Of a stretch of DNA of 39,577 nt, positions 24,867 through 32,871 are shown one piece after another. Location: assembly GCA_965657645.1 (NCBI GenBank), contig CBFHOS010000017.1, positions 1 through 39,577 of the forward strand, given 5' to 3'. The DNA is from CBFHOS01 sp965657645. Its GTDB lineage: Bacteria; Pseudomonadota; Alphaproteobacteria; Puniceispirillales; Puniceispirillaceae. The notes below the pieces were generated by a model that had not been told where the DNA came from, did not search any database, and saw only the letters and a list, made by a program, of their open reading frames with translations. Made by a program: the position numbers and the translations under genes. The first letter of the stretch is position 1; each line of letters opens with the position of its first letter.

Positions 24867-26510
24867 CTAGCTAATGCGGCGTAGCATCCGGTTCATCAAT
24901 AGCACCGGTACCAAGCCCACAACCACGATCATCAATGCAGGGAGCGCCGCTGTTTCTAGCATTTCTTCCTTGGCGAATTGATAGGTAAAGCTGGCCAATG
25001 TTTCAAAATCAAACGGCCGCAACAATAATGTCATCGGCAATTCCTTCATCACATCAACAAATACTAACAACCCACCAGCAAGCACTGAACCGCGCAGTAG
25101 CGGCAGGATCACCCGTATTAATGAACCGCTGAACCCCTGCCCCAATACGCGGCTCGCATTCATCATATTGGCCGGCAACCGGCGCGCACCTGATAGCATC
25201 GCGCCATAGCCAACCGCCTGAAACCGCACCAGATAGGCAAGCATTAACACGCCAAACCCGCCAACCAATAGCCCGGAAACATTGCCATTGGTCAGGCCAC
25301 TAATAGAGCGGTCAATGGTGCTGGCAAATATCAATACGCCGATGGCTAGCATCGTCCCCGGAAAGGCGTATCCGGTCGAGGATACAAGCGCAATCGAGCG
25401 GGTTTTCTCGCTGGCCCGATAGACCGAGGTCAACACAATCGTCGCCGATACGAGCATCACCAAAATAGCCGCAAACATCGCAATCATCACCGAATTGAGG
25501 ATGGTCCCCGATAGGGCTGATAAATGCTGGATGAAAGGGGCGGCAAAGACGAATTTCAACAACACCCCAACCGGAATGAAAAAGCCGAATAGCAATGGCG
25601 TCAAACAGGCCAGATAGCACCAGAATTTGCCGATAGGACCAATCGGTAATGGCGTTAACGGACGCTGGGATCTGCCGGAACCCGCATATTGCTGGCGTGA
25701 CCGAGCGTATATTTCCAGCCCCAAAAGGCTCAGGATAAAGACAAATCCAACGATTGATATTTGCGCCGCGGCGACGATGTTATTCATCCCCAACCACACA
25801 TTGAAAATGCCCAGCGTTAATGTCTCGATGGCGAAATATTCCACCGTGCCAAAATCCGATACGACCTCCATCAATACCAGCGCAAGTCCCGCCATGATGG
25901 CAGGGCGCGCAAGCGGCAGGCCAACGGTCCAGAATTGTGATTTATTATGCACAAGGGCGATTTCAAACAGGCTCGATGAGGTCAGCTTGAAGGCAATGCG
26001 TGTCACCATATAAATATAGGGATACAGCACCGAAGCCATAACCAGCATCGCCCCGCCTAGTGACCGGATTTCTGGGAACCAGTAATCACGCGGCGAAGTC
26101 CAGCCAAACAGATCACGCAGACCAGCTTGTAGCGGCCCCGCATATTCAAAGAAATCCGTATAGGTATAGGCGATGATATAGGCCGGTATCGCCGCGGGTA
26201 ATAACAGCATCCATTCCAGAACATGGCGGCCGGAAAATTCATAGCGGGACACAACCCACGCCGTACTAACGCCAAATCCAACCGCCAGAACCCCGACGCC
26301 CAGCATCAAGACCAATGTGTTCAAAACATAACGGCCCAACACCGTCTCTAGCAAATGTGGCCATAGACCGCCGCTGTCACCAAAAGCGGTAACCACCAGC
26401 GCCGCCACCGGCCCAAGTAAAATAGCGCACAGGATCAATACCAATAGCGACCATTTATCCACAGTCTGGCCAGCGGAAAACCGCCAATTTGATAGAAACG
26501 CTGCTACCAT
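24867..26510 (-). CDS. Iron(III) ABC transporter permease (FbpB/SfuB-like)
   Basis: A 547-residue membrane protein containing two permease domains in one chain, as in bacterial ferric-ion importers. The first half has LLLPAAIPAYIIAYTYTDFFEYAGP and the first EAA-type loop (TVGLPLARPAIMAG, about residues 198-212). The second half has GYAFPGTMLAIGVLIF and ASRVLGQGFSGSLIRVILPLLRGSVLAG (about residues 460-490). It overlaps the binding-protein gene by 7 bp, so the two are coupled. The matching ATPase (fbpC) is not in the window downstream; it must lie elsewhere or be shared. Confidence 0.92.
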   Translation of the reverse strand: MVAAFLSNWRFSAGQTVDKWSLLVLILCAILLGPVAALVVTAFGDSGGLWPHLLETVLGRYVLNTLVLMLGVGVLAVGFGVSTAWVVSRYEFSGRHVLEWMLLLPAAIPAYIIAYTYTDFFEYAGPLQAGLRDLFGWTSPRDYWFPEIRSLGGAMLVMASVLYPYIYMVTRIAFKLTSSSLFEIALVHNKSQFWTVGLPLARPAIMAGLALVLMEVVSDFGTVEYFAIETLTLGIFNVWLGMNNIVAAAQISIVGFVFILSLLGLEIYARSRQQYAGSGRSQRPLTPLPIGPIGKFWCYLACLTPLLFGFFIPVGVLLKFVFAAPFIQHLSALSGTILNSVMIAMFAAILVMLVSATIVLTSVYRASEKTRSIALVSSTGYAFPGTMLAIGVLIFASTIDRSISGLTNGNVSGLLVGGFGVLMLAYLVRFQAVGYGAMLSGARRLPANMMNASRVLGQGFSGSLIRVILPLLRGSVLAGGLLVFVDVMKELPMTLLLRPFDFETLASFTYQFAKEEMLETAALPALMIVVVGLVPVLLMNRMLRRIS

Positions 26511-27652
26511 CCGGACCTGTCGATTATCTTTTGCGCCGCGGGTGCCAGTTCGGCCAGTCTTTCGATCGGTAATTGATCACGTTTGAAACTGCCCCAGCTT
26601 GCCAATGGTCCCGTAACTGTGACCGCGGGATTGACCGGATATTCGTAATTAATTTCACCGTATAATTGCTGGGCTTCTGGTGTCGTCAGGAACTCAAGAA
26701 ACGCCAATGCCTGTGCTTTGCGTGGTGAATGTTTGGCGATACCACCGCCAGAGATATTCACATGATTGCCGCGATTATCCTGATTGGTGAACACCAGATT
26801 TACCGCATTCGCCCAATCGCGCTGCTCGGCTTCATCACCAAACAGCATATTGCCGTAATAATAGCTGTTCATAATAGCGACATCGCATAGGCCTTGGAAA
26901 ATTGCCTTGGCCTGTGCGCGGTCATTCCCCTGCGGCTTGCGCGCCATATTTGCAACCACGCCTTTGGCCCATGCTGTTGCCTTTGTTTCGCCATCAGCGG
27001 CGATGATAGAGGCTAGCAACGCACGGTTATAAACATGGCTACCCGGCCGTGAACATAAGCGGCCCTTCCATTCCGGCTTTGCCAAATCTTCAATCTCGGC
27101 AATCGCACCAACCGCAACCCGCTCCTTTGAGGTCACAACAATGCGGGCCCGCTCCGATAGGCCGAACCAGCGCCCATCCGTTGCCCGCAAATGGGCTGGG
27201 ATATTCTGCTCTAGGATTGTTGAACGTGTCGGCGCCAGCAAATCAAGATCGGCATATTCGCTCAACCGCGCAATATCGACTGTCAAAATAACATCCGCAG
27301 GACTAGCGGCACCCTCGGCCTGAAGCCGTTGGGCCAAGCCTTTAGACGCATAAACAATGCGGGTTTCAATGCCCGTTTTGGCAGTGAACGCATCCAGAAA
27401 TGGCTGGATCAGGATCTGTTGCCGGTGCGAATAAATATTAATGCTATCAGCAGCCAGAACCGGCGGGGCCATCACCCCAGAAACACCAGCCAAAGCCAGC
27501 ATCGTAGCACCAAGCAGTTTTGCCATCGCGAACGGGCTTTTGGGGTTATTTCCCCCGGTATTTCCCCCGGTATTTCCCCCGGTATGTGCCCCGGTATTTC
27601 CCCCGGTATTTCCCCTGGTATTTCCCCGGGTCGATTTAGACAATATACCCAT
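26504..27652 (-). CDS. Iron(III) ABC transporter substrate-binding protein (FbpA/FutA-like), with repeat-bearing N-terminal extension
   Basis: Periplasmic ferric-ion receptor. From the ATG at 27526 the product is a normal 340-residue precursor: signal peptide MAKLLGATMLALAGVSG... cleaved after about VLAA, then DSINIYSHRQ. Tyr-rich segments that could bind iron include NSYYYGNM and INYEYPV. However, no ribosome site precedes 27526, whereas the ATG at 27652 has GGAG 6 bp upstream. That start adds 42 residues made largely of GGNT/RGNT repeats before the signal peptide. I annotate the longer form with this caution; TTG at 27727 is a less likely start. Two Fur-like boxes lie upstream. It is coupled to the permease gene. 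Confidence 0.85.
   Translation of the reverse strand: MGILSKSTRGNTRGNTGGNTGAHTGGNTGGNTGGNNPKSPFAMAKLLGATMLALAGVSGVMAPPVLAADSINIYSHRQQILIQPFLDAFTAKTGIETRIVYASKGLAQRLQAEGAASPADVILTVDIARLSEYADLDLLAPTRSTILEQNIPAHLRATDGRWFGLSERARIVVTSKERVAVGAIAEIEDLAKPEWKGRLCSRPGSHVYNRALLASIIAADGETKATAWAKGVVANMARKPQGNDRAQAKAIFQGLCDVAIMNSYYYGNMLFGDEAEQRDWANAVNLVFTNQDNRGNHVNISGGGIAKHSPRKAQALAFLEFLTTPEAQQLYGEINYEYPVNPAVTVTGPLASWGSFKRDQLPIERLAELAPAAQKIIDRSGW
27546..27628. repeat. 12-bp minisatellite in the iron-binding protein leader
   Basis: Six tandem 12-bp units of ggtatttcccc(c/t/g), with one diverged copy ggtatgtgcccc, run from 27557 to 27628. They are preceded by a partial unit at 27546-27556. On the minus strand each unit is GGGGGAAATACC-like, encoding Gly-Gly-Asn-Thr if translated from the ATG at 27652. 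The period is a multiple of three, so copy-number change keeps the frame. The unit also contains purine-rich GGGGGA, able to mimic a ribosome site. Confidence 0.92.
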
Positions 27653-27745
27653 CACATACTCCAACATTCGATTGGCGAATTTCACCAGCAGAATCCTTAC
27701 CAAGCTTCGCCATCCAACCTGTTGCAATCGTTATATCGCGGGGGT

Positions 27746-27818
27746 TATGTAGCTAATATGCGAATGATTATCAAACTCATTTTGATTTGGCAAGTGATAT
27801 TTTGCGAATGATTATCAA
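27746..27818 (-). promoter_or_regulatory. Two Fur-box-like sites and a candidate promoter for the iron transporter
   Basis: The 16-mer tgcgaatgattatcaa occurs perfectly at 27759-27774 and 27803-27818, 44 bp apart (about four helical turns). Its core AATGATTATCA matches the half-sites of the classical Fur box. On the minus strand the first box overlaps a -35-like TTGATA (27774-27769), which is 17 bp from a -10-like TACATA (27751-27746). Binding of Fur to both sites would block transcription of the iron-binding protein gene when iron is sufficient. Confidence 0.65.
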
Positions 27819-28109
27819 TATCAATTGGCGCGTAACGCGCAGATTGGGGCATACCGACAAAACAGTATCAAACGCCGCATAAAATAGTGACAATATGCCG
27901 CCCATGTCTGACGACTTTGCGGCACTTCTCCATCGCGGAAAATCCCTTAGAAAAGCATCCGCCTTCCCCAGAACAAACGATTATCCATTGTAAAATTACC
28001 CCTAGCCACCTATATCATCGGGGGCCTCGCAACTGCGCTGGCCCATAGGTTTACGGTAAAGTATCGCGCACCGGGATCACCCCGGAGCCCCAGCCAAGAA
28101 AGCGGCACC
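27819..28109 (+). other. Intergenic region and structured leader before the TerC-family gene
   Basis: This non-coding stretch separates the Fur-like boxes from the terC-type gene. It contains a 29-codon frame (27904-27993) with no supporting features. Near the 3' end GGGGC (28020-28024 region) can pair with GCCCC (28087 region), enclosing a hairpin CCGGG-ATCAC-CCCGG (28071-28085) that ends about 24 bp before the ATG. TerC/MntP-type genes are often under yybP-ykoY manganese riboswitches, but I do not see that riboswitch's conserved loop sequences. Confidence 0.3.
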
Positions 28110-28793
28110 ATGTTTGAAAATGACTTGTTGATTTCGATCCTACAAATTATTGCCATCGACATTGTTCTGGGCGGTGATAACGCCATTATCATTGCGCTGG
28201 CCTGCCGCAATCTGCCAGCTAGACAAAAACGCCTCGGCATTTTATGGGGCACGGCAGGGGCGATTATCCTGCGCTGTATTCTGGTATTCTTCGCCGCCAC
28301 ATTGCTCACTGTTCCGGGTCTGAAACTGCTTGGTGGTATATTGCTATTGTGGATTGGCATCAAATTGCTGGTCGATGAACAGCATATCGATGACGCAAAA
28401 GTCACCCAATCGAGCAATCTATGGGTCGCTGTTCGCACCATCATCATCGCCGATTTCGTGATGAGTCTGGATAATTCAATTGCCATCGCCGCCGCGGCTA
28501 AGGGCAATATGTATCTGGTCGTGTTTGGCCTCGCATTGAGCGTGCCGATCATCATTGCTGGTAGCGCAATTATCTTGCGCGTGATCAACAAATACCCTGT
28601 CGTGATTACACTTGGCGGTGCTTTACTCGGCTGGCTCGCCGGTGATTTGATCGCGCTTGACCCTTTATTGGTATCCTACTCGTCAATGCTCGGCGAATAT
28701 GGGGCAAAGATCTGCGCCGCAATCGGTGCCGCGCTCGTGGTGGCTGGCGGTTGGCTGTTTAGCAAAAAGCCAACCGACGCCACCGACGCCTGA
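28110..28793 (+). CDS. TerC family integral membrane protein (YjbE type)
   Basis: A 227-residue polytopic inner-membrane protein. The two acidic intramembrane motifs of the family are visible: DIVLGGDNAIIIALA (about residues 17-31) and DFVMSLDNSIAIAAAA (about 114-129), which could coordinate a metal ion. Between them lies LLGGILLLWIGIKLL. Relatives export Mn2+, in some cases metalating secreted proteins, or contribute to tellurite resistance. A manganese/metal role fits the neighbouring Fur-controlled iron importer but is inferred. It is convergent with ligI. Confidence 0.88.
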   Translation: MFENDLLISILQIIAIDIVLGGDNAIIIALACRNLPARQKRLGILWGTAGAIILRCILVFFAATLLTVPGLKLLGGILLLWIGIKLLVDEQHIDDAKVTQSSNLWVAVRTIIIADFVMSLDNSIAIAAAAKGNMYLVVFGLALSVPIIIAGSAIILRVINKYPVVITLGGALLGWLAGDLIALDPLLVSYSSMLGEYGAKICAAIGAALVVAGGWLFSKKPTDATDA

Positions 28794-28813
28794 GAGAAAC
28801 CTGTAACCGGTCC

Positions 28814-29698
28814 CTAATCAGACCAGTAAAGCCGCATCGGATTATCAACCAACAGCTTTTGGACCAACTCGTCGCTCTGGGCAATCTGCGGGATAACATC
28901 CGTTAGCACACCATCATCCGGTGTATGCGATTTCATATTCGGATGCGGCCAATCGGTTCCCCACAACACACGATCGGGGAACGCCTCCACTAAATAGCGC
29001 TGGAACGGGATCACATCATCATAAGGCGGCCCATCCTTGGTTAGACGCTCTGGACAGCTAACCTTGGTCCATAATCCGGGCATTTCATTCATCAATGTGA
29101 CAAACCGTTGAAAATCAGGATGATCGAGCGGCTGTGACACATCAGGGCGGCCCATATGATCGACCACAACAATGCCCGGCAGGGTTTTGAGAAACGGGAT
29201 TAGTTCCTCCAGATCAGGTGCCTCAAAATACACCACGATATGCCAACCGAACGGCTGAATTTTGGCCGCGATATCAAGAAAGACCTGTTTTGGCGTTGCA
29301 TCGACGAGACGTTTGACAAAGTTAAAGCGCACGCCGCGCACACCAGCATTATGCAACATTTGCAATTCGTCGGTCGTGATGTTTGGATGAATCACGGCAA
29401 TGCCGCGTGCCATACCGCCAGATGATTCCAGCGCATCAACAAGGGCGCTATTATCTTTACCGTGACAGCTTGCTTGAACAATCACATTGCGGGAAAAACC
29501 TAGATGATCACGAAGCGCAAACAGCATGTCTTTGCTGGCATCGCCCGGCGTGTATTTGCGCTCTGGGGCGAACGGGAACACATCCCCCGGCCCAAACACA
29601 TGGCAATGCGCATCAACCGCACCGGCGGGGGGCACAAAATCAGGCTTTTTAGGGTTGGGGTGCCAGCTAATAACGCCAGTTTCTTTTGATTGGGACAT
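28814..29698 (-). CDS. ligI: 2-pyrone-4,6-dicarboxylate hydrolase
   Basis: Opens the lactone ring of 2-pyrone-4,6-dicarboxylate to 4-oxalomesaconate in the protocatechuate 4,5-cleavage pathway. The 294-residue amidohydrolase-superfamily protein begins with PPAGAVDAHCHVFGP (metal/active-site region Asp29, His31, His33) and the PFAPERKYTPGDA substrate region. It then shows VVDHMGRP (His181) and WGTDWPHPN (Asp249). These match LigI, which needs no metal. A strong GGAGG precedes the ATG. It is 62 bp downstream of galD on the same strand, and the pathway's ligC and ligJ lie just across a divergent promoter region. Confidence 0.92.
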   Translation of the reverse strand: MSQSKETGVISWHPNPKKPDFVPPAGAVDAHCHVFGPGDVFPFAPERKYTPGDASKDMLFALRDHLGFSRNVIVQASCHGKDNSALVDALESSGGMARGIAVIHPNITTDELQMLHNAGVRGVRFNFVKRLVDATPKQVFLDIAAKIQPFGWHIVVYFEAPDLEELIPFLKTLPGIVVVDHMGRPDVSQPLDHPDFQRFVTLMNEMPGLWTKVSCPERLTKDGPPYDDVIPFQRYLVEAFPDRVLWGTDWPHPNMKSHTPDDGVLTDVIPQIAQSDELVQKLLVDNPMRLYWSD

Positions 29699-29760
29699 TT
29701 AGGCCTCCTATAGCCGCATATAAGTAACAGAGTAATAGCAAAGAGCGCGTTTTGCGTGGG

Positions 29761-30828
29761 CTAGAAAATTTCGCCGTCAAATAGCTTTCGCGCGGTGCGC
29801 AACATGCCCGCCCGCACCACTTCACCATTTGCGCCCATTTCTAAAATGGCACTGGTTTCACCGCCGGGATGTTCAACCGATATCGTCTTTTTATCACCAT
29901 CAGGAATAACCGCCTGTGACGCCGCCGGGCTATTTGGCAACATCGCCGCAGTGGCCGCACTGACCGCCGCGAAAACGCCAATCGTCTCGTGGCATTTATG
30001 CGGAATAAAGCTACGGGTCATGAACGCGCCGCCGTTTTTGGCAGGGGCAACAAGGGTCATCTTGGGCACAGATTTATCGCTAACATCACCAAGCGCCATG
30101 AGCGGCCCACAGGCAAGGCGCAATCGTTCTATCCGCGCTTTAAGATCCGCGTCACCATCCAATTCCGCTGGTGTCTCATAACCGGTAATGCCCATATCGC
30201 TGGCCCGCAGAACGACAATCGGCATGCCATTATCGATCATGGTCACCTCGATATTATCGACAACATCTACCGCATTACCGCTGGGCAATAGCGCCCCGCA
30301 CATCGATCCGGCAATATCCTCAAAGGCCAATGGCACTGGTGCCGCCTCGCCGGGCACGCCATCAATACTGGCAGGCCCAGCATAGCTCACTATTTTATCC
30401 GGCGTGGCAATATCGGCGATCGCCACCTGCCCCGTGTTACGCATGAAAATCCGCACCGAAGTGATACCATCATTGGCGGCAACAAGGCCGCGCTCGATCG
30501 CAAAGCCACCCACGCCAGCCAGAATATTTCCGCAATTTTGCGCATCGCTGACAACGGCGCGATCGACAAAGACCTGGAGGAACAAATAATCGATATCGGC
30601 ATCGTCACGCGCCGATTTTGAGACCACCGCCACTTTTGATGTCAGCGGGCTGGCCCCGCCCATCCCATCGATCTGGCGCTTATCTGGTGATCCCATGATC
30701 CGCAACAACAACGCGTCACGCGCCGCCTCATCAGTTGGCAGATCCTCAGCCAGAAAATACCCGCCCTTGGACGTGCCACCGCGCATCCACATGCATCTGG
30801 TACCGCTTGTATTCGTCATTTCGGGCAT
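29761..30828 (-). CDS. galD: 4-oxalomesaconate tautomerase/isomerase (GalD/LigU, PrpF family)
   Basis: Isomerises 4-oxalomesaconate so that LigJ can hydrate it. The 355-residue protein belongs to the PrpF/diaminopimelate-epimerase fold: RCMWMRGGTSKGGYFLAEDLP near the N-terminus, GSPDKRQIDGMGGASPLTSKVAVV (about residues 46-69), AQNCGNILAGVGGFAIERGLV (about 96-116) and SVEHPGGE near the C-terminus. Conserved Cys and Lys residues (Cys99 in QNCGN, Lys65) are where PrpF relatives act. GGGAG precedes the ATG. It is the first gene of the ligI unit and divergent from the DUF1932 oxidoreductase. PrpF-type methylaconitate isomerase is the alternative, but context decides for GalD/LigU. Confidence 0.88.
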   Translation of the reverse strand: MPEMTNTSGTRCMWMRGGTSKGGYFLAEDLPTDEAARDALLLRIMGSPDKRQIDGMGGASPLTSKVAVVSKSARDDADIDYLFLQVFVDRAVVSDAQNCGNILAGVGGFAIERGLVAANDGITSVRIFMRNTGQVAIADIATPDKIVSYAGPASIDGVPGEAAPVPLAFEDIAGSMCGALLPSGNAVDVVDNIEVTMIDNGMPIVVLRASDMGITGYETPAELDGDADLKARIERLRLACGPLMALGDVSDKSVPKMTLVAPAKNGGAFMTRSFIPHKCHETIGVFAAVSAATAAMLPNSPAASQAVIPDGDKKTISVEHPGGETSAILEMGANGEVVRAGMLRTARKLFDGEIF

Positions 30829-30933
30829 AATTGCTCCCGCCGCTAGAAATTTACTGCCCCAGTATGCCGCATCTCTGGATCAAGGCCAGCCCTATCGCGC
30901 TCCCCATATCAGGAATTTATAGGCGGATGGCAA

Positions 30934-30948
30934 TTTTTGATCCAAAAA
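30934..30948. promoter_or_regulatory. Palindromic candidate operator between the divergent lig transcription units
   Basis: TTTTTG-ATC-CAAAAA is a perfect 6-3-6 inverted repeat in the 157-bp region between galD and the DUF1932 gene. It also fits the T-N11-A pattern of LysR-type sites, and LysR-type regulators (LigR) control this pathway in other bacteria. It lies 38 bp before the plus-strand start. No regulator gene is present next to it. Confidence 0.45.
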
Positions 30949-30985
30949 CTTTAGCGGGGCTGTCTGGTTTTTGGTATGTTTGCGC

Positions 30986-31870
30986 ATGATAAAAAATCAG
31001 ACAAAAATAGCGATCATCGGTTTTGGCGAAGCGGGCGCCGCCCTCGCCGCTGGATTTGGTGATGGCATCCTGACCAAATCTGACATTACCGCCTATGATA
31101 TAAAATGCGGCGATGCGGCAACCGGCAAGCGTGAAGAAATGCACGCCGCAGGGATCACACCGGCGGCAGATACCAGCACCGCTATCGCCCATTCGCAGGC
31201 TATTTTCAGCGTGGTCACCGCGGATCAGGCCCTAGACGCCGCCACCGCCGTAGCCGCCACCATCCAGCCGGGCGCGCTATTCTTTGATTGCAATAGCTGT
31301 GCGCCATCGACCAAAGTCAAATCGGCGGCGGTGATTAATGCCGCTGGTGGCCGCTATATCGATGTTGCCATCATGGCCCCTATTCACCCCCGCGCCCATA
31401 AGACGCCAATGCTGGTTGCCAGCGAACATGGCGAAGATGCGATCACTATGATGCGCGATATGGATATGGATGTGACTTTGGTTGGTGAATTTGTGGGCCG
31501 TGCCTCGACCATTAAAATGCTGCGATCCGTGATGATTAAGGGCATTGAAGCCCTTAGCGCAGAATGTTTTCGCGCCGCCTGCCGCGCCGGTGTTGACGAG
31601 GATGTGGCCGCATCCCTAAACGCCACCCAAAGCCAAGAGGGCTGGGCCGAGCAAGCCGCCTATAATCTGGAACGGATGACCACACATGGCATTCGCCGCG
31701 CCGCCGAAATGCGCGAGGTTGCCAAGACATTGGATGATCTTGGTGTATCCAACGCCATGACTATGGGCACTATTGACTGGCAGGATAAATTTGGCGCGTT
31801 GGGCGTCGCCCTAGACGATGTAGACGGGCTTCAGGATCGTATCGCAATCATCGAACAAACCACGAAATGA
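30986..31870 (+). CDS. NAD(P)-binding oxidoreductase with DUF1932 C-terminal domain
   Basis: A 294-residue protein of the 6-phosphogluconate/3-hydroxyisobutyrate dehydrogenase superfamily. The N-terminal Rossmann fold starts KIAIIGFGEAGAALAAGF (about residues 6-23). The middle holds DCNSCAPSTKVKSA and DVAIMAPIHPRAHKTPMLVAS. The conserved Lys of the catalytic helix is in GRASTIKMLRSVMIKGIEAL (about residues 172-191). The C-terminal helical part matches DUF1932. I start at the ATG at 30986; TTG at 30971 is a less likely start. It heads a unit with ligC and ligJ (13 and 37 bp spacing), so it probably serves the aromatic pathway, but no step of the known pathway needs it. A reductase for an oxo-acid intermediate is a guess. 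Confidence 0.8.
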   Translation: MIKNQTKIAIIGFGEAGAALAAGFGDGILTKSDITAYDIKCGDAATGKREEMHAAGITPAADTSTAIAHSQAIFSVVTADQALDAATAVAATIQPGALFFDCNSCAPSTKVKSAAVINAAGGRYIDVAIMAPIHPRAHKTPMLVASEHGEDAITMMRDMDMDVTLVGEFVGRASTIKMLRSVMIKGIEALSAECFRAACRAGVDEDVAASLNATQSQEGWAEQAAYNLERMTTHGIRRAAEMREVAKTLDDLGVSNAMTMGTIDWQDKFGALGVALDDVDGLQDRIAIIEQTTK

Positions 31871-31883
31871 GATAGGAACTATT

Positions 31884-32834
31884 ATGACTTTGAAAATCTG
31901 CATGGCAGGCGGTGGCGCCTTTGGTAAAAAGCATCTCGATGCATTGGCACTAATCGATGGTGTAGAAGTTGCGTCTCTCGTTGGCCGGCGGGCCGAACCA
32001 ACAGCCGAGCTTGCCGCGGCCTATAATATTCCCCATTCGACGACCGACCTTCATGAAAGTCTGGCAATGGACGATATTGATGCGGTCATTCTGGCGACCC
32101 CTACCGGCATGCATGCCGCCCAAGGATTGGCCGCGATGGATGCCGGCAAGCATGTGATGATCGAAATTCCAATGGCCGACACGCTGGCCGATTCACAGGC
32201 CCTTGTTGCCAAGCAAAAGGAAACAGGTCTGGTTGCGATGGCCGGTCATGTGCGCCGGTTCAACCCGTCTCATCAATATGTGCATAATTTGATTACCGCT
32301 GGTGATCTCAACATCCAGCAAATGGATGTGCAGACCTATTTCTTCCGCCGTAAAAACATCAGCGCAGACGGTAGCGCACGGAGCTGGACCGACCATCTAT
32401 TGTGGCATCACGCCTGTCACACAATCGATCTATTCATGTACCAGACCGGCGAGATGATCGAAGAGGTTTACGGTGTTCAGGGTCCGATCCATGACGAGCT
32501 CGGCATTGCCCTTGATATGAGCATCATCATGAAAACCGGCACTGGCAAGATCTGCACCCTGTCTCTGTCATTCAATAATGACGGACCGCTTGGCACTTAT
32601 TTCCGCTACATTTGTGACAATAACACCTATATCGCACGCTATGACGATCTGTTCGATGGACGCGAGCAACAGATCGATGTGAGCAAAGTAGATGTCTCAA
32701 CAAACGGAATTGAGCTGATTGACCGCGAATTTGTCGCCGCCATCCGAGAGGGCCGTGAGCCTAATTCAAGCCTCGCCCAATGTCTGCCAGCGATGCAGGT
32801 GATGGACACTATCGAAAAACAAATGAGCCGCTAA
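31884..32834 (+). CDS. ligC: 4-carboxy-2-hydroxymuconate-6-semialdehyde dehydrogenase
   Basis: Oxidises the ring-cleavage product 4-carboxy-2-hydroxymuconate-6-semialdehyde (as its hemiacetal) to 2-pyrone-4,6-dicarboxylate with NAD(P)+. The 316-residue protein has the Gfo/Idh/MocA form: Rossmann start MAGGGAFGKKHLDAL, VGRRAE for the cofactor ribose/phosphate, ILATPTGMHA, and EIPMADTLAD in place of the usual EKP. The LigC-specific block SARSWTDHLLWHHACHTIDLFMYQTGE (about residues 160-188) is clear. Length matches Sphingobium LigC (about 315). AGGA precedes the ATG. It lies between the DUF1932 gene and ligJ on the same strand. Confidence 0.93.
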   Translation: MTLKICMAGGGAFGKKHLDALALIDGVEVASLVGRRAEPTAELAAAYNIPHSTTDLHESLAMDDIDAVILATPTGMHAAQGLAAMDAGKHVMIEIPMADTLADSQALVAKQKETGLVAMAGHVRRFNPSHQYVHNLITAGDLNIQQMDVQTYFFRRKNISADGSARSWTDHLLWHHACHTIDLFMYQTGEMIEEVYGVQGPIHDELGIALDMSIIMKTGTGKICTLSLSFNNDGPLGTYFRYICDNNTYIARYDDLFDGREQQIDVSKVDVSTNGIELIDREFVAAIREGREPNSSLAQCLPAMQVMDTIEKQMSR

Positions 32835-32871
32835 CAACCGATTCAAGCCTCTATTTATAAGGGATTTTATA

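Noticed and set aside
27329..27811. Plus-strand frames rich in ISPG/FPPV repeats
   Set aside because: They are antisense readings of the 12-bp minisatellite inside the iron-binding protein gene; no ribosome site or family similarity.
27904..27993. 29-codon frame before the TerC gene
   Set aside because: No ribosome site, no recognisable features and no coupling to the downstream gene.
27995..28109. yybP-ykoY manganese riboswitch
   Set aside because: Only closing stem-like pairs are present; the conserved GGGGAGUA and UCAACAU-type loops were not found, so it is not annotated as a riboswitch.
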